A stretch of DNA of 64,000 bases from Nitrobacter sp. 62-23 (GCF_001897285.1 NZ_MKSM01000096.1:1-64000), one strand, 5' to 3'. Shown: positions 19,224 to 29,104, counted from the stretch's first letter. The notes: generated from the letters alone by a model not told the origin. Made by a program: numbers and translations.

Positions 19224-19553
19224 ATGACTCAGATCGGCACTTTCACGAAGACCAAGACCGGCTTCAGCGGCCGTATCCGCACGCTCTCGCTCGACGTCGA
19301 ACTGACGATCCGTCCGATCGAAAAATCCGACGCCGACAACGCGCCGGACCATCGCATCTTTGCTTCCGACGACCGCGAGGTCGGCGCCGCGTGGAGCCGC
19401 AGCGGCGAGAAGGCCGGCGACTATCTCTCGATCACTCTCGACGATCCGACGTTCGCCCAGCCGCTGCGCGCCGCGCTGTTCCAGTCCGAGGCCGACGCCA
19501 AGGTCTGGAACCTGATGTGGAATCGACCGTCGAAGCGCGACGACAAGGGGTGA
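19224..19553 (+). CDS. DUF736 domain protein (copy 2)
   Basis: MTQIGTFTKTKTGFSGRIRTLSLDVELTIRP...DYLSITLDDPTFAQPLRAALF. Confidence 0.88.
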   Translation: MTQIGTFTKTKTGFSGRIRTLSLDVELTIRPIEKSDADNAPDHRIFASDDREVGAAWSRSGEKAGDYLSITLDDPTFAQPLRAALFQSEADAKVWNLMWNRPSKRDDKG

Positions 19554-19588
19554 GGCCCGATCCGGCTTTCATCCGAACGGAGACCGAC

Positions 19589-19834
19589 ATGACGGACCAG
19601 CAACTCGTGGCGCGCATCAAACGGCGCAGCAAATACTGGGGCCAGACCGAACCGAACGAATGGTTCGATATCCGCGTCGTCGATGACGCCGGCTATCGCC
19701 TCAGAGGCAACAACAACAACTACCGCTTGGGCGACGTGGTGATTGGCGTGCGTCTCGCCAACGGCTCCGTCGTCGATCTCGCCAGCGGCAAAACCAGTAC
19801 TCGGCGAAATTCAGGGGAGGCACAGTTGAGATGA
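19589..19834 (+). CDS. Conserved small hypothetical protein
   Basis: MTDQQLVARIKRRSKYWGQTEPNEWFDIRVVDDAGYRLRGNNNNYRLGDVVIGV. Confidence 0.5.
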   Translation: MTDQQLVARIKRRSKYWGQTEPNEWFDIRVVDDAGYRLRGNNNNYRLGDVVIGVRLANGSVVDLASGKTSTRRNSGEAQLR

Positions 19835-20067
19835 TGATGCGCGCGTCCCTTTGCTCCTTCACTTTCGTCATCCCTCCGATCGATCGGATCGCGGATCATC
19901 CCTCCGACCCGATCGCCCGACAGGCGGCCATCGCACGCAGCGCAGGTCAAGGGCGGCCGCACGGTCGGCGCAGCCTTGCCCTTGACCGAAGCGAGCACGG
20001 TGGCAGGCTGACGGCGCTGGGGCGCGATAGCCTGCGATCACCGCGCTACCCGCTCTGTCGGCGCATC

Positions 20068-20763
20068 ATGCAGGTAGGCGCCATCTGCATCGTACTGGCA
20101 TTATCGCGCGGTCTTGCGGCGGCCGAGCCCGAGACTCGGCCGCGTCCCGGCAGTACGTTCGCCGAGCGCTTCGACGCAACCGATCCGTGGACGACGGCGA
20201 TCACCGAAGCATCGCGCCGGTTCGGCGTTCCCGAGACCTGGATACGCGCCATCATGCGTGTCGAAAGCCACGGTGACGTGCGCGCGGTCTCTCCGAAAGG
20301 CGCGATGGGGCTGATGCAGATCATGCCCCCGACCTGGGACGAGTTGCGCGCGCGTCACGGGCTTGGCAGCGATCCGTTCGATCCGCGCGACAACATCATT
20401 GCCGGCGTCGCCTATCTCGCACAGATGCGCGATCGCTACAGCATGCCGGGAGCACTCGCGGCCTACAATGCCGGACCCGCACGCTACGAGGAACACAAGC
20501 TCCTCGGCGTGCCGCTTCCGGGCGAGACGACGGCCTTTCTCGACAAGCTTACGCCCGTCATCGGCGAGGCCGCGCCAAGCCTGTTCGCGGGCTCCAGCGG
20601 ACGTCCGGCCGGCGCGCGCAAGACATCGCTCTTTGCGATCGACGCGACGGCGCGACCCGGCGCAACCACGTCATCCGCGCGGAGCCTGTTTGCGGCCGAC
20701 AAGCGACGCGACAGGCCAGCGGAAGAACCTGAGAACGACAGCCCCGACGTGCAGAAAGAATGA
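20068..20763 (+). CDS. Lytic transglycosylase (VirB1-like)
   Basis: TEASRRFGVPETWIRAIMRVESHGDVRAVSPKGAMGLMQIMPPTW...AAYNAGPARY. Confidence 0.9.
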   Translation: MQVGAICIVLALSRGLAAAEPETRPRPGSTFAERFDATDPWTTAITEASRRFGVPETWIRAIMRVESHGDVRAVSPKGAMGLMQIMPPTWDELRARHGLGSDPFDPRDNIIAGVAYLAQMRDRYSMPGALAAYNAGPARYEEHKLLGVPLPGETTAFLDKLTPVIGEAAPSLFAGSSGRPAGARKTSLFAIDATARPGATTSSARSLFAADKRRDRPAEEPENDSPDVQKE

Positions 20764-20984
20764 CGACATGGCAACGCTGAAGCAGCAGTACAGAGCGCCT
20801 GGGGCGCACGGCAAGATAAAAGCGGACGGCACGCGACCGTCCGAAAGGTGTTGTCTGCACGTCGGTTGGGGCGGCGCGCGGCGGACGTTGCCGCGTGCCT
20901 GTGAAGGAGCCAAGCCATTGTTGCGACAGCAGCGATCGCGTGCTTCGTCGCATCGGCTTGTCTTGGCTTGTCCGGAGCGTCGTC

Positions 20985-22949
20985 ATGCCGGTGCGTGACG
21001 ACGACCGCTTCCGGCCGAAGGTCGCGCCGCCGAAATCGCGCGGCACAGCGCGGGCGCCGAAGTTCACCAGCCGCGTGCTCAAGGCCGCGTCGAAGATCGG
21101 CCCGACCAATGGCGGAACGCTGCGGCGACAGCCCTCGCGCGGCGGCGCCCGGTTCGGCCGCGGCCATGTCGCGGCGAAGTTCGCCGGCCAGTCCTTGCGC
21201 GGCAGTTCTCGGCGCGTCGTCATCAAGACTCGGCTGCTGAATCTGGCCAAGGTCGGGCCGCGCGCGACCATCCGCCATCTGCGCTACATCGAGCGCGACG
21301 GCGTAACCAAGGACGGAAGCAAGGCATGCGCCTATGGCCCCGCCACCGATGCGGCTGACATCGACGCCTTCGAGCAGCGCGGCCGCGGCGACCGGCATCA
21401 ATTCCGCTTCATCGTCTCGCCCGAGGACGCCGGCGACATCGGCGACCTCAAGACCTATACGCGCGATCTCATGAGCCGCATGGAAGCCGATCTCGGCACC
21501 AAGCTCGATTGGGTCGCGGTCGATCACTGGAACACCGACAATCCGCACACCCATATCGTGCTGCGCGGCCGCCAGCAGGACGGATCGGATCTGGTCATCG
21601 CCCGCGACTACATCGCGCATGGGATGCGCAATCGTGCCCGCGAACTGGCGACCGAATGGCTTGGTCCCCGCACCCAGATGGAAATCCGCGACGGCATGCT
21701 GCGCGAGGTCGATCAAGAGCGCTGGACCGGCCTCGACCGCATGATCCAGCGCGAAGCCGAAGCCGGCGTCGTCAATCTGCTGTCCGAGCCGGCGAACGCC
21801 CAGGCGCGCTTCCGCCGCACGCCCATGATTGGCCGGTTGCAAAAGCTGACCGTGATGGGATTGGCCGAAGAGACCGGCAATTGCATCTGGACGCTTCATG
21901 CCGACGCGGAGGCAATCTTGCGCCGGATGAGCGAGCGCGGCGACATCATCCGCACCATGCAGCGCGCCATGACCGGCCTGAAACGCGACTTCGTCGTGCT
22001 CGACGGCGCGACCGCGCACACCCCGGTCGTTGGCCGCATCGTCGACAAGGGATTGGCCGATGAACTGTACGATCGCGGCTATCTGATCGTCGATGGCGTC
22101 GACGGCCGCGCCCATTACGTTCTGCTGGCGGCCGGCACCGACTTCGACGCATTGCCGATCGGCGGCATCGTCGAGACCCGCGCCGCGACCGAACGAACGG
22201 CGGACCGGACCATTGCCGGCCTCGCCACGGACGGCATCTATCGGACCGACCATCATCTCGCGGTCGAGCGCGCGAAGGCGGCTCCGGAACACGATCCGGA
22301 CAGCTTTGTCGCGGCCCACGTTCGCCGCCTCGAAGCGCTGCGCCGCGCCGGCATCGTCGAGCGCGTCGAGGACGGCGTGTGGCGTGTTCCCACCGATCTG
22401 CCGGAACGCGGCAAAGCCTATGACGCAAGGCGACTCGGCGGGGTCGATGTCGAATTGCGCTCGCACCTGCCGATCGATCGGCAGACCCGCGCCATCGGCG
22501 CCACCTGGCTCGACCGTAAACGCTTCGGCGACCTGTCGGGACTCGGCCAGTCCGGCTTCGGCGCTGAGGTCCGCGACGCCATGCGCAACCGCGAAGATTA
22601 TCTTGTCGATCAGGGCCTCGCCCAGCGGCGCGGCCAGCGCATCGTCTTCGCCCGCAACCTGCTCGCCACGTTGCGCGGCCGCGAGATCGACGCCGTCGCG
22701 AAGAAGATCGCCGGCGAGACCGGCTTGCAGCATCACGTCGTGCAGGACGGCGAGCGCATCAGCGGCATCTACCGCCGCTCCGTCATGCTCGCCAGCGGCC
22801 GCTTCGCCATGCTCGATGACGGCCTGGGATTCAGTCTCGTGCCGTGGCGGCCGGTGCTGGAAAAGCATCTCGGCCAATCCGTCGCCGGCATCGCCCGCGG
22901 CAACAGCGTGTCGTGGATGTTCGGGCGACAGCGGGGGATGGGTGTCTGA
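20985..22949 (+). CDS. rlxS: Relaxase (VirD2-like, DUF3363)
   Basis: RHLRYIERDGVTKDG...HQFRFIVSPEDAGDIGDLKTYTRDLMSRMEADLGTKLDWVAVDHWNTDNPHTHIVLRG. Confidence 0.9.
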   Translation: MPVRDDDRFRPKVAPPKSRGTARAPKFTSRVLKAASKIGPTNGGTLRRQPSRGGARFGRGHVAAKFAGQSLRGSSRRVVIKTRLLNLAKVGPRATIRHLRYIERDGVTKDGSKACAYGPATDAADIDAFEQRGRGDRHQFRFIVSPEDAGDIGDLKTYTRDLMSRMEADLGTKLDWVAVDHWNTDNPHTHIVLRGRQQDGSDLVIARDYIAHGMRNRARELATEWLGPRTQMEIRDGMLREVDQERWTGLDRMIQREAEAGVVNLLSEPANAQARFRRTPMIGRLQKLTVMGLAEETGNCIWTLHADAEAILRRMSERGDIIRTMQRAMTGLKRDFVVLDGATAHTPVVGRIVDKGLADELYDRGYLIVDGVDGRAHYVLLAAGTDFDALPIGGIVETRAATERTADRTIAGLATDGIYRTDHHLAVERAKAAPEHDPDSFVAAHVRRLEALRRAGIVERVEDGVWRVPTDLPERGKAYDARRLGGVDVELRSHLPIDRQTRAIGATWLDRKRFGDLSGLGQSGFGAEVRDAMRNREDYLVDQGLAQRRGQRIVFARNLLATLRGREIDAVAKKIAGETGLQHHVVQDGERISGIYRRSVMLASGRFAMLDDGLGFSLVPWRPVLEKHLGQSVAGIARGNSVSWMFGRQRGMGV

Positions 22950-22965
22950 AAGGCGGACTTATCAT

Positions 22966-23006
22966 GCGGAATCCCGCTCTTTCTGCCGAAAAGAGCGGGA
23001 TTCCGC
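22966..23006. promoter_or_regulatory. Perfect 17-bp inverted repeat (7-nt loop) between relaxase and abiE genes
   Basis: GCGGAATCCCGCTCTTT - ctgccga - AAAGAGCGGGATTCCGC. Confidence 0.75.
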
Positions 23007-23109
23007 TTCCATTGCCAGTGAAGACCGCTGCCGTGCGACGGGCATTGATATGATTGGCGGGATCAGACATAATGTCACCACTTATTTACAAATGGAGACG
23101 TTTTGTCTG

Positions 23110-23709
23110 ATGCTGAAAACGGCCCGACCCGAAGACATTTTCCGCGCCCACGGCGGCCAGCTCCGCATGATCGAAGCGATCCGTCACGGCCTGAGCCGCT
23201 ATACGCTCTATGCCCTCAAGGAGCGGGGGACCATCGAGCAGATCAGCCGCGGCCTCTATCGTCTTGCCGATCTCCCGCCGATCGGCAATCCCGATCTCGT
23301 GACCGTCAGCCTGCGTTATCCCCACGCCGTGATTTGTCTGATTTCGGCGCTGTCCTGGCACGGGATCACCACGCAGATTCCTCATGCGGTTTCCGTGGCC
23401 GTTCCACGCGATGCGCGCCTTCCCGCGCTCGACCATCCGCCTATCCTCGCGCATCGGTTCTCGGATGCCTCGTTCAAAGCCGGCATCGAGCGTCACGACA
23501 TCGACGGCGTGCCGGTCCGCATCTACGATGCCGAGAAGTCGATCGTCGATAGCTTCAAGTTTCGCAACCGGATCGGAATGGACGTGGTTCTGGAGGCGCT
23601 CCAACTCTACCGGCAGCGCAAGAGATTCGACTCCGGCAAGCTGCTCAAATACGCCAAGGTCTGCCGGGTGGAGAACGTCATGCGGCCGTATCTGGAGGCG
23701 ATCTCTTGA
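23110..23709 (+). CDS. abiEi: Type IV TA antitoxin AbiEi family
   Basis: ARPEDIFRAHGGQLRMIEAIRHGLSRYTLYALKERGTIEQISRGLYRL...DAEKSIVDSFKFRN; start could be 23092. Confidence 0.88.
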   Translation: MLKTARPEDIFRAHGGQLRMIEAIRHGLSRYTLYALKERGTIEQISRGLYRLADLPPIGNPDLVTVSLRYPHAVICLISALSWHGITTQIPHAVSVAVPRDARLPALDHPPILAHRFSDASFKAGIERHDIDGVPVRIYDAEKSIVDSFKFRNRIGMDVVLEALQLYRQRKRFDSGKLLKYAKVCRVENVMRPYLEAIS

Positions 23710-24599
23710 AGAATGTGGCCGCATCAGTCCGGCAACGGCTTCTCAACCGCGCCCGAAACGACAAACGCCCGTTCAACGAGTTGCTGCAATACTACGCGAT
23801 GGAACGGTTTCTCTACCGGCTGTCCCGTTCCGATCATGCCGCCCGTTTCATCTTGAAGGGCGCGTTGATGCTGCGTGTCTGGCGCGCGCCGGAGTTTCGT
23901 CCGACGATGGACATCGACATGCTCGGCCGAACGAGCAACGAGACATCCCACATCGTCGCGCAAATCCGTGACGTCCTCGCGGTGCCGTCGCAAGACGACG
24001 GCATTGTCTTCGATGCGGACTCGATCGAAACCGAAAGTATCGACGCGGATGCAGACTATACGGGCCTCAGAGTCCGGTTTCGCGCCGGGCTCGACACGGC
24101 GCGCATCACCATTCAGATCGACATCGGCTTTGGCGACGTCATCTATCCGGAGCCGGAAGAAGCTGAACTTCCCACCATGCTGGATGACCCGGCGCCGCGA
24201 TTGCTCTGCTACAGCCGGGAGAGCGCCATCGCCGAAAAATTCGAGGCGATGGTGAAGCTGGGCGCCCTAAACAGCCGCATGAAGGATTTTTACGACATCT
24301 GGCTGCTGTCACGGCAGTTCGACTTTGAAGGCGCGACGCTGGCCGAGGCCATCCGCCTGACGTTCAAGCAGCGCGGCACCGTCATGCCGGAGGCGATCGA
24401 CGCTTTCGCCGACACGTTCGTCAATGCGAAGCAGGTTCAATGGCAGGCATTCCACCGACGGCTCGGACAGGATCATGTACCGTCATCGTTCAGCGACGTT
24501 GCAGGTTCCTTGAGGGCCTTCCTCGAACCGATCGCAAAACATCTGTCCTCCGATGGCGACATGCCATCGCGCTGGGTTGCGCCCGGCCCGTGGGGATAG
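23706..24599 (+). CDS. abiEii: Nucleotidyltransferase AbiEii/AbiGii toxin family
   Basis: FILKGALMLRVWRAPEFRPTMDIDMLGRTSNE (nucleotidyltransferase signature); SAIAEKFEAMVKLGALNSRMKDFYDIWLL. Confidence 0.92.
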   Translation: MKNVAASVRQRLLNRARNDKRPFNELLQYYAMERFLYRLSRSDHAARFILKGALMLRVWRAPEFRPTMDIDMLGRTSNETSHIVAQIRDVLAVPSQDDGIVFDADSIETESIDADADYTGLRVRFRAGLDTARITIQIDIGFGDVIYPEPEEAELPTMLDDPAPRLLCYSRESAIAEKFEAMVKLGALNSRMKDFYDIWLLSRQFDFEGATLAEAIRLTFKQRGTVMPEAIDAFADTFVNAKQVQWQAFHRRLGQDHVPSSFSDVAGSLRAFLEPIAKHLSSDGDMPSRWVAPGPWG

Positions 24600-24885
24600 C
24601 TTGCGACGGTGAATCACCAGTTCCGCAACACACCGGCACGCAACACGATGCGACTGCTCCTCCTCAACGCCGAAACGCCTCTGCGGGCCGCGTGACGGAT
24701 CGCCGCAAGACAGACTTGCCGGAATCGATACGTAGAAATACAAAATAATATCGGCTCGCATTGAGATCAGATTCGCCGCCACCGGCAACGAATTTGGTCT
24801 TTGACTAAGCGCCTTCCAAGCAACAACGCTCATGCGCGCCGGCCTGCAAAACAGGCCGGCGTCACAGGGCTGTTGCGGGGCAGGA

Positions 24886-26886
24886 ATGACGCCGACGAAG
24901 GTGCTCATCGGACAAATGCTGGTCGTGTTCGGCATCACGCTTGCCGGCACATGGGCCGCAACCGAATGGGTCGCTTACCATCTCGGTTTTCAGCAGCGCC
25001 TCGGCGAACCCTGGTTTCTGATCGCCACCTTTCCGATCTACTACCCGTGGCGTCTGTTCGAGTGGTGGTACGTCTACGACGCCTATGCACCCGACATTTT
25101 CCGAATGGGGGGAACGATCGCGGGCGGCAGCGGTGTCGTCGCCGCGCTGTCCGCGATCGTCGGTTCGGTCTGGCGCGCGCGGCAAGCGAAGCATGTCACG
25201 ACCTACGGCTCTGCCCGCTGGGCTGACGAGAAGGACATCGCCGAGGCGAAGTTGACGACGCTGTCCGGCGTTTTCCTCGGTCTGATGGCGAAAACCTATC
25301 TGCGTCACGATGGTCCCGAACACATCATGGCGTTCGCGCCGACACGATCGGGCAAAGGCGTCGGCCTGGTCGTGCCCACGCTGCTGTCGTGGCCGCAGTC
25401 CGCAGTGATCCACGATATTAAAGGAGAAAACTGGACGTTGACCGCCGGATGGCGTGCGCAGTTCTCCCACTGCCTGCTGTTCAATCCGACCGACCCGAAA
25501 AGCGCCGCCTACAATCCGCTGCTGGAAGTGCGACGCGGCATTCACGAGGTCCGCGACGTCCAGAACATCGCCGACATTCTGGTCGATCCGGAAGGCGCGT
25601 TGGAGCGGCGCAATCATTGGGAGAAGACCAGCCATAGCCTTTTGGTCGGCGCGATCCTTCATGTGCTCTACGCAGAAGACGACAAGACTTTGCGTGGCGT
25701 CGCCAACTTTCTCTCCGATCCGGCGCACCCGTTCGAGAAAGCCTTGTGGTCGATGATGACGACGGCGCATCTCGGCGAGGCCGGTCCGCATCCTGTCGTC
25801 GCAAGCGCCGCCCGCGAGGTGTTGAACAAGTCCGAGAACGAGCGCAGCGGCGTGCTCTCGACCGCGATGTCGTTTCTCGGCCTGTACCGTGATCCAACGG
25901 TGGCGCGAGTCACCGCGCGCTGCGACTGGCGCATCGCCGACCTGATTGCTGCCGATCATCCAGTCTCCCTCTACTTGGTTGTCCCGCCATCCGACATTTC
26001 GCGGACCAAGCCGCTCATTCGCTTGATCCTCAACCAGATCGGCCGTCGCCTTACCGAGAGTCTCGACGGCTCCGATGGCATCGCGCGCAAGCACAAGCTG
26101 TTGCTGATGCTCGACGAGTTTCCGGCATTGGGGAGATTGGATTTCTTCGAGAGCGCGTTGGCGTTCATGGCGGGTTACGGCTTGCGCTCGTTCCTGATCG
26201 CCCAAAGCCTCAATCAAATCGAAAAAGCCTACGGGCCGAACAACAGCATATTGGATAACTGCCACGTCCGCGTCGCTTTCGCGACCAATGACGAACGCAC
26301 CGCGAAGCGGATTTCCGACGCGCTTGGCACCGCGACAGAGTTGCGCGCGCAGCGCAACTATGCCGGCCACAGGCTCTCGCCCTGGCTCGGGCACCTGATG
26401 GTTTCGCGTCAGGAGACGGCGCGGCCGCTGCTCACGCCCGGCGAGGTGATGCAGCTTCCCGACCATCAGGAGATCGTCATGGTCTCCGGTCATCCGCCAG
26501 CGAAGGCGACGAAGATCCGCTATTACGCCGACAACAATTTCACGTCGCGCGTTTTGCCGGCGCCGATCCTCGACGACAAAGGCTATGCCGACCGGCCGAC
26601 CGCGCGCGCGGATGACTGGACCGGGCTTGCCCGGCCGAAGAAGCCCACAGCCACCGCGCGTACAGCAGCGTCCGAGCAGGATGAAGGCGGGCACCAGCTC
26701 GCACCGCAACTCGATGATGCCGAAGTCGTCCGGTTGCACGATCGTCCCCGCGACGATCTTGCCGTGCTCGACGACGATACCGCCGACACCGGCACGCGCG
26801 ACGGCAGGCTTCCGCAGCCGACACGGCAACTCCGGCGACTGGCGCGACTGACCGCGCTCGATCCCGATGACGGGATGGCGCTATGA
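24886..26886 (+). CDS. traG: Conjugal transfer coupling protein TraG/VirD4
   Basis: HIMAFAPTRSGKGVGLVVPTLLSWPQSAVIHDIKGENWTLTAGWR; LLLMLDEFPALGRLDFFE. Confidence 0.95.
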   Translation: MTPTKVLIGQMLVVFGITLAGTWAATEWVAYHLGFQQRLGEPWFLIATFPIYYPWRLFEWWYVYDAYAPDIFRMGGTIAGGSGVVAALSAIVGSVWRARQAKHVTTYGSARWADEKDIAEAKLTTLSGVFLGLMAKTYLRHDGPEHIMAFAPTRSGKGVGLVVPTLLSWPQSAVIHDIKGENWTLTAGWRAQFSHCLLFNPTDPKSAAYNPLLEVRRGIHEVRDVQNIADILVDPEGALERRNHWEKTSHSLLVGAILHVLYAEDDKTLRGVANFLSDPAHPFEKALWSMMTTAHLGEAGPHPVVASAAREVLNKSENERSGVLSTAMSFLGLYRDPTVARVTARCDWRIADLIAADHPVSLYLVVPPSDISRTKPLIRLILNQIGRRLTESLDGSDGIARKHKLLLMLDEFPALGRLDFFESALAFMAGYGLRSFLIAQSLNQIEKAYGPNNSILDNCHVRVAFATNDERTAKRISDALGTATELRAQRNYAGHRLSPWLGHLMVSRQETARPLLTPGEVMQLPDHQEIVMVSGHPPAKATKIRYYADNNFTSRVLPAPILDDKGYADRPTARADDWTGLARPKKPTATARTAASEQDEGGHQLAPQLDDAEVVRLHDRPRDDLAVLDDDTADTGTRDGRLPQPTRQLRRLARLTALDPDDGMAL

Positions 26887-27368
26887 GCAAGGCCCGTCTC
26901 AACGTCTTCATCGAACACGAACATAGGAGGCAGCTTCGCCGCCTCACGGCGCTGAAGGGCGAGACTCAATCCGCAATCGTCGCAGCCGCACTATCCTCTT
27001 ATCTGTCACCAGACGGAGCCGACCGGCGCGAAGCCGCGATCATCTCGCGGCTCGACCGCCTGTCCCATCAGTTCGATCGCCTGGAGCGCGACCAGACAAT
27101 CTTGATCGAAACCGTCGCGCTGTTCATTCGCTACACGCTGTCGGTATCGGCGCCGATTCCCGAAGCACACCAGAGCGCAGCCCGCGCCCAAGGACGTGTG
27201 CGCTTCAATCAGTTTATCGATCAACTCGGCCGCCACCTCCAGCGTGGCGGCAGCCTTGTGCGCCAGGTCCATCAGGAGATCGTGCCGAGCGAAGATGATT
27301 TCGTCGGCCTGGATGATGACGAAACGACCGCGCCGGACAAATCCAACACGGAGACGGCGCCATCATGA
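26883..27368 (+). CDS. CopG/RHH-like protein of the tra/trb operon
   Basis: SKARLNVFIEHEHRRQLRRLTALKGETQSAIVAAALSSYL; located between traG and trbB. Confidence 0.7.
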   Translation: MSKARLNVFIEHEHRRQLRRLTALKGETQSAIVAAALSSYLSPDGADRREAAIISRLDRLSHQFDRLERDQTILIETVALFIRYTLSVSAPIPEAHQSAARAQGRVRFNQFIDQLGRHLQRGGSLVRQVHQEIVPSEDDFVGLDDDETTAPDKSNTETAPS

Positions 27369-28336
27369 CTGCCGCTCTGCCGCGCTCGCCCGCCCGCATC
27401 GTCAGCGATCGCCAGCTTCGGATGCTGCGCAGCGCGATGGGACCGGCGATCATTGCGGCATTGGACGATCCGGACATCGTCGAGGTGATGCTCAATCCGG
27501 ATGGCCGCCTGTGGGTCGACCGGCTCGGCGCGGGTCGCGAGCCGACCGGCGCGACACTGTCGCATGAAGACGCCACCCGCATCATCAAGGTGGTGGCGAA
27601 CCATGTCGGGCTGGAGGTCGATCGCGACCATCCGATTCTGTCCGCCGAACTGCCGGAAACCGGCGAGCGGTTCGAGGGCGTCTTGCCGCCGATCACATTT
27701 GCGCCGACCTTCGCCATTCGCAAACGCGCCGCCAGCGTTATTCCGCTCGCCCGTTACGTCGCAGACGGTATCATGAGCCCGGCGCAAGCGGCATTCCTCA
27801 AAGCCGCGGTGCTGCAACGGCGCAATATCATTGTGGCCGGCGGTACGTCGACAGGAAAGACCACGCTCGCCAACGCGCTCCTGCAAGAGATTGCAACGAC
27901 AGGAGACCGCGTCCTCGTCCTCGAAGACACCATCGAATTGCAATGCGTCGCCGACGACCATGTCGCATTGCGCACGAAGGCGAACAGCGTCTCGACGGCC
28001 GATCTGGTGCGCTCGACCCTGCGGCTACGGCCGGATCGCATCATCGTCGGCGAGGTTCGCGGCGCGGAGGCGCTCGATCTGCTGAAGGCGTGGGGTACCG
28101 GACATCCCGGTGGCCTCGCCACGCTGCACGCCGGATCGGCGCATGGCGCGCTCATCCGTCTGGAGCAACTTATTCAAGAAGCTGTCGTCACGGTGCCGCG
28201 CGCGCTGATCGCCGAAGCCGTTGACGTCATCGTCTTCATCGCCGGACGCGGCAGCAAACGCCGCATCGAGGACATCATCCGCGTCACGGGCCTCGACGGC
28301 GACGCCTACGCGATCGAGCACATCACCGGAGAATAA
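27365..28336 (+). CDS. trbB: Conjugal transfer ATPase TrbB
   Basis: NIIVAGGTSTGKTTLANALL; RPDRIIVGEVRGAEALDLLKAWGTGHPGGLATLHA. Confidence 0.95.
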   Translation: MTAALPRSPARIVSDRQLRMLRSAMGPAIIAALDDPDIVEVMLNPDGRLWVDRLGAGREPTGATLSHEDATRIIKVVANHVGLEVDRDHPILSAELPETGERFEGVLPPITFAPTFAIRKRAASVIPLARYVADGIMSPAQAAFLKAAVLQRRNIIVAGGTSTGKTTLANALLQEIATTGDRVLVLEDTIELQCVADDHVALRTKANSVSTADLVRSTLRLRPDRIIVGEVRGAEALDLLKAWGTGHPGGLATLHAGSAHGALIRLEQLIQEAVVTVPRALIAEAVDVIVFIAGRGSKRRIEDIIRVTGLDGDAYAIEHITGE

Positions 28337-28340
28337 AGAG

Positions 28341-28841
28341 ATGCCGACCAACAGACCCGCATTCACGCCTTTCCTTGTCTCTGGAACAAACCAGAAACGT
28401 AAATCCGCAGAACCGGATTCGTGCATTTCCGCAAATCCGCAAGCGCGCAAATCCGAGACTGTGCTTCGGCGGATTTACGGAATTCTGCAAAGGCGACTTT
28501 CCGGAATGCCGACATTCCGGATTTGCGCCAACTTACGAAGCCGGATCTACGGATCAGCGGTTCTCCTGTTCTGCGCCTTTCTGGTTTCCCCCGCTTACGC
28601 CTCCGGCTCCTCCATGCCGTGGGAGGCGCCCTTGCAGAAAATCCTCGAATCCATCGAAGGGCCGGTCGCCAAGATCGTCGCCGTCATCATCATCATCGTG
28701 ACCGGTTTGACGCTCGCCTTCGGCGACGCCGGCGGTGGCTTCCGCAAGCTGATCCAGATCGTCTTCGGCCTCTCGATCGCCTTCGCGGCGTCGAGCTTCT
28801 TCCTGTCCTTCTTCAGCTTTGGCGGCGGAGCGCTGATCTGA
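28341..28841 (+). CDS. trbC: TrbC/VirB2 pilin-like protein
   Basis: ASGSSMPWEAPLQKILESIEGPVAKIVAVIIIIVTGLTLAFGDAGGGFRKLIQIVFGLSIAFAASSFFLSFFSFGGGALI. Confidence 0.88.
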   Translation: MPTNRPAFTPFLVSGTNQKRKSAEPDSCISANPQARKSETVLRRIYGILQRRLSGMPTFRICANLRSRIYGSAVLLFCAFLVSPAYASGSSMPWEAPLQKILESIEGPVAKIVAVIIIIVTGLTLAFGDAGGGFRKLIQIVFGLSIAFAASSFFLSFFSFGGGALI

Positions 28842-29104
28842 TGGCGGGGCATGTCGACGGCTTCGAAGTGCCGCTTCACCGTTCGCTGACGGAGCCGATC
28901 CTGATGGGGGGCGCGCCGCGGTCGATCGCGATCGTCAACGGCACGGTGGCGGCGGCCGTTGGCATCGGCCTGCAATTGTGGATCGGAGGGCTCGTGTTCT
29001 GGATCGCAGGCCACGCGCTCGCCGTCTGGGGCGCGAAGGCCGATCCGCAGTTCGTCGAGGTGTTCTCTCGCCACCTCAAGCACCGCACATTTCTGGAGGC
29101 GTGA
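28841..29104 (+). CDS. trbD: TrbD/VirB3-like protein
   Basis: EVPLHRSLTEPILMGGAPRSIAIVNGTVAAAVGIGLQLWIGGLVFW; TGATG overlap. Confidence 0.9.
   Translation: MAGHVDGFEVPLHRSLTEPILMGGAPRSIAIVNGTVAAAVGIGLQLWIGGLVFWIAGHALAVWGAKADPQFVEVFSRHLKHRTFLEA

Noticed and set aside
20484-22877. 797-aa minus-strand ORF
   Set aside because: Antisense shadow of the relaxase and transglycosylase genes; low-complexity composition typical of high-GC reverse frames.
24862-26829. 655-aa minus-strand ORF
   Set aside because: Antisense to traG, which carries clear Walker motifs on the plus strand.
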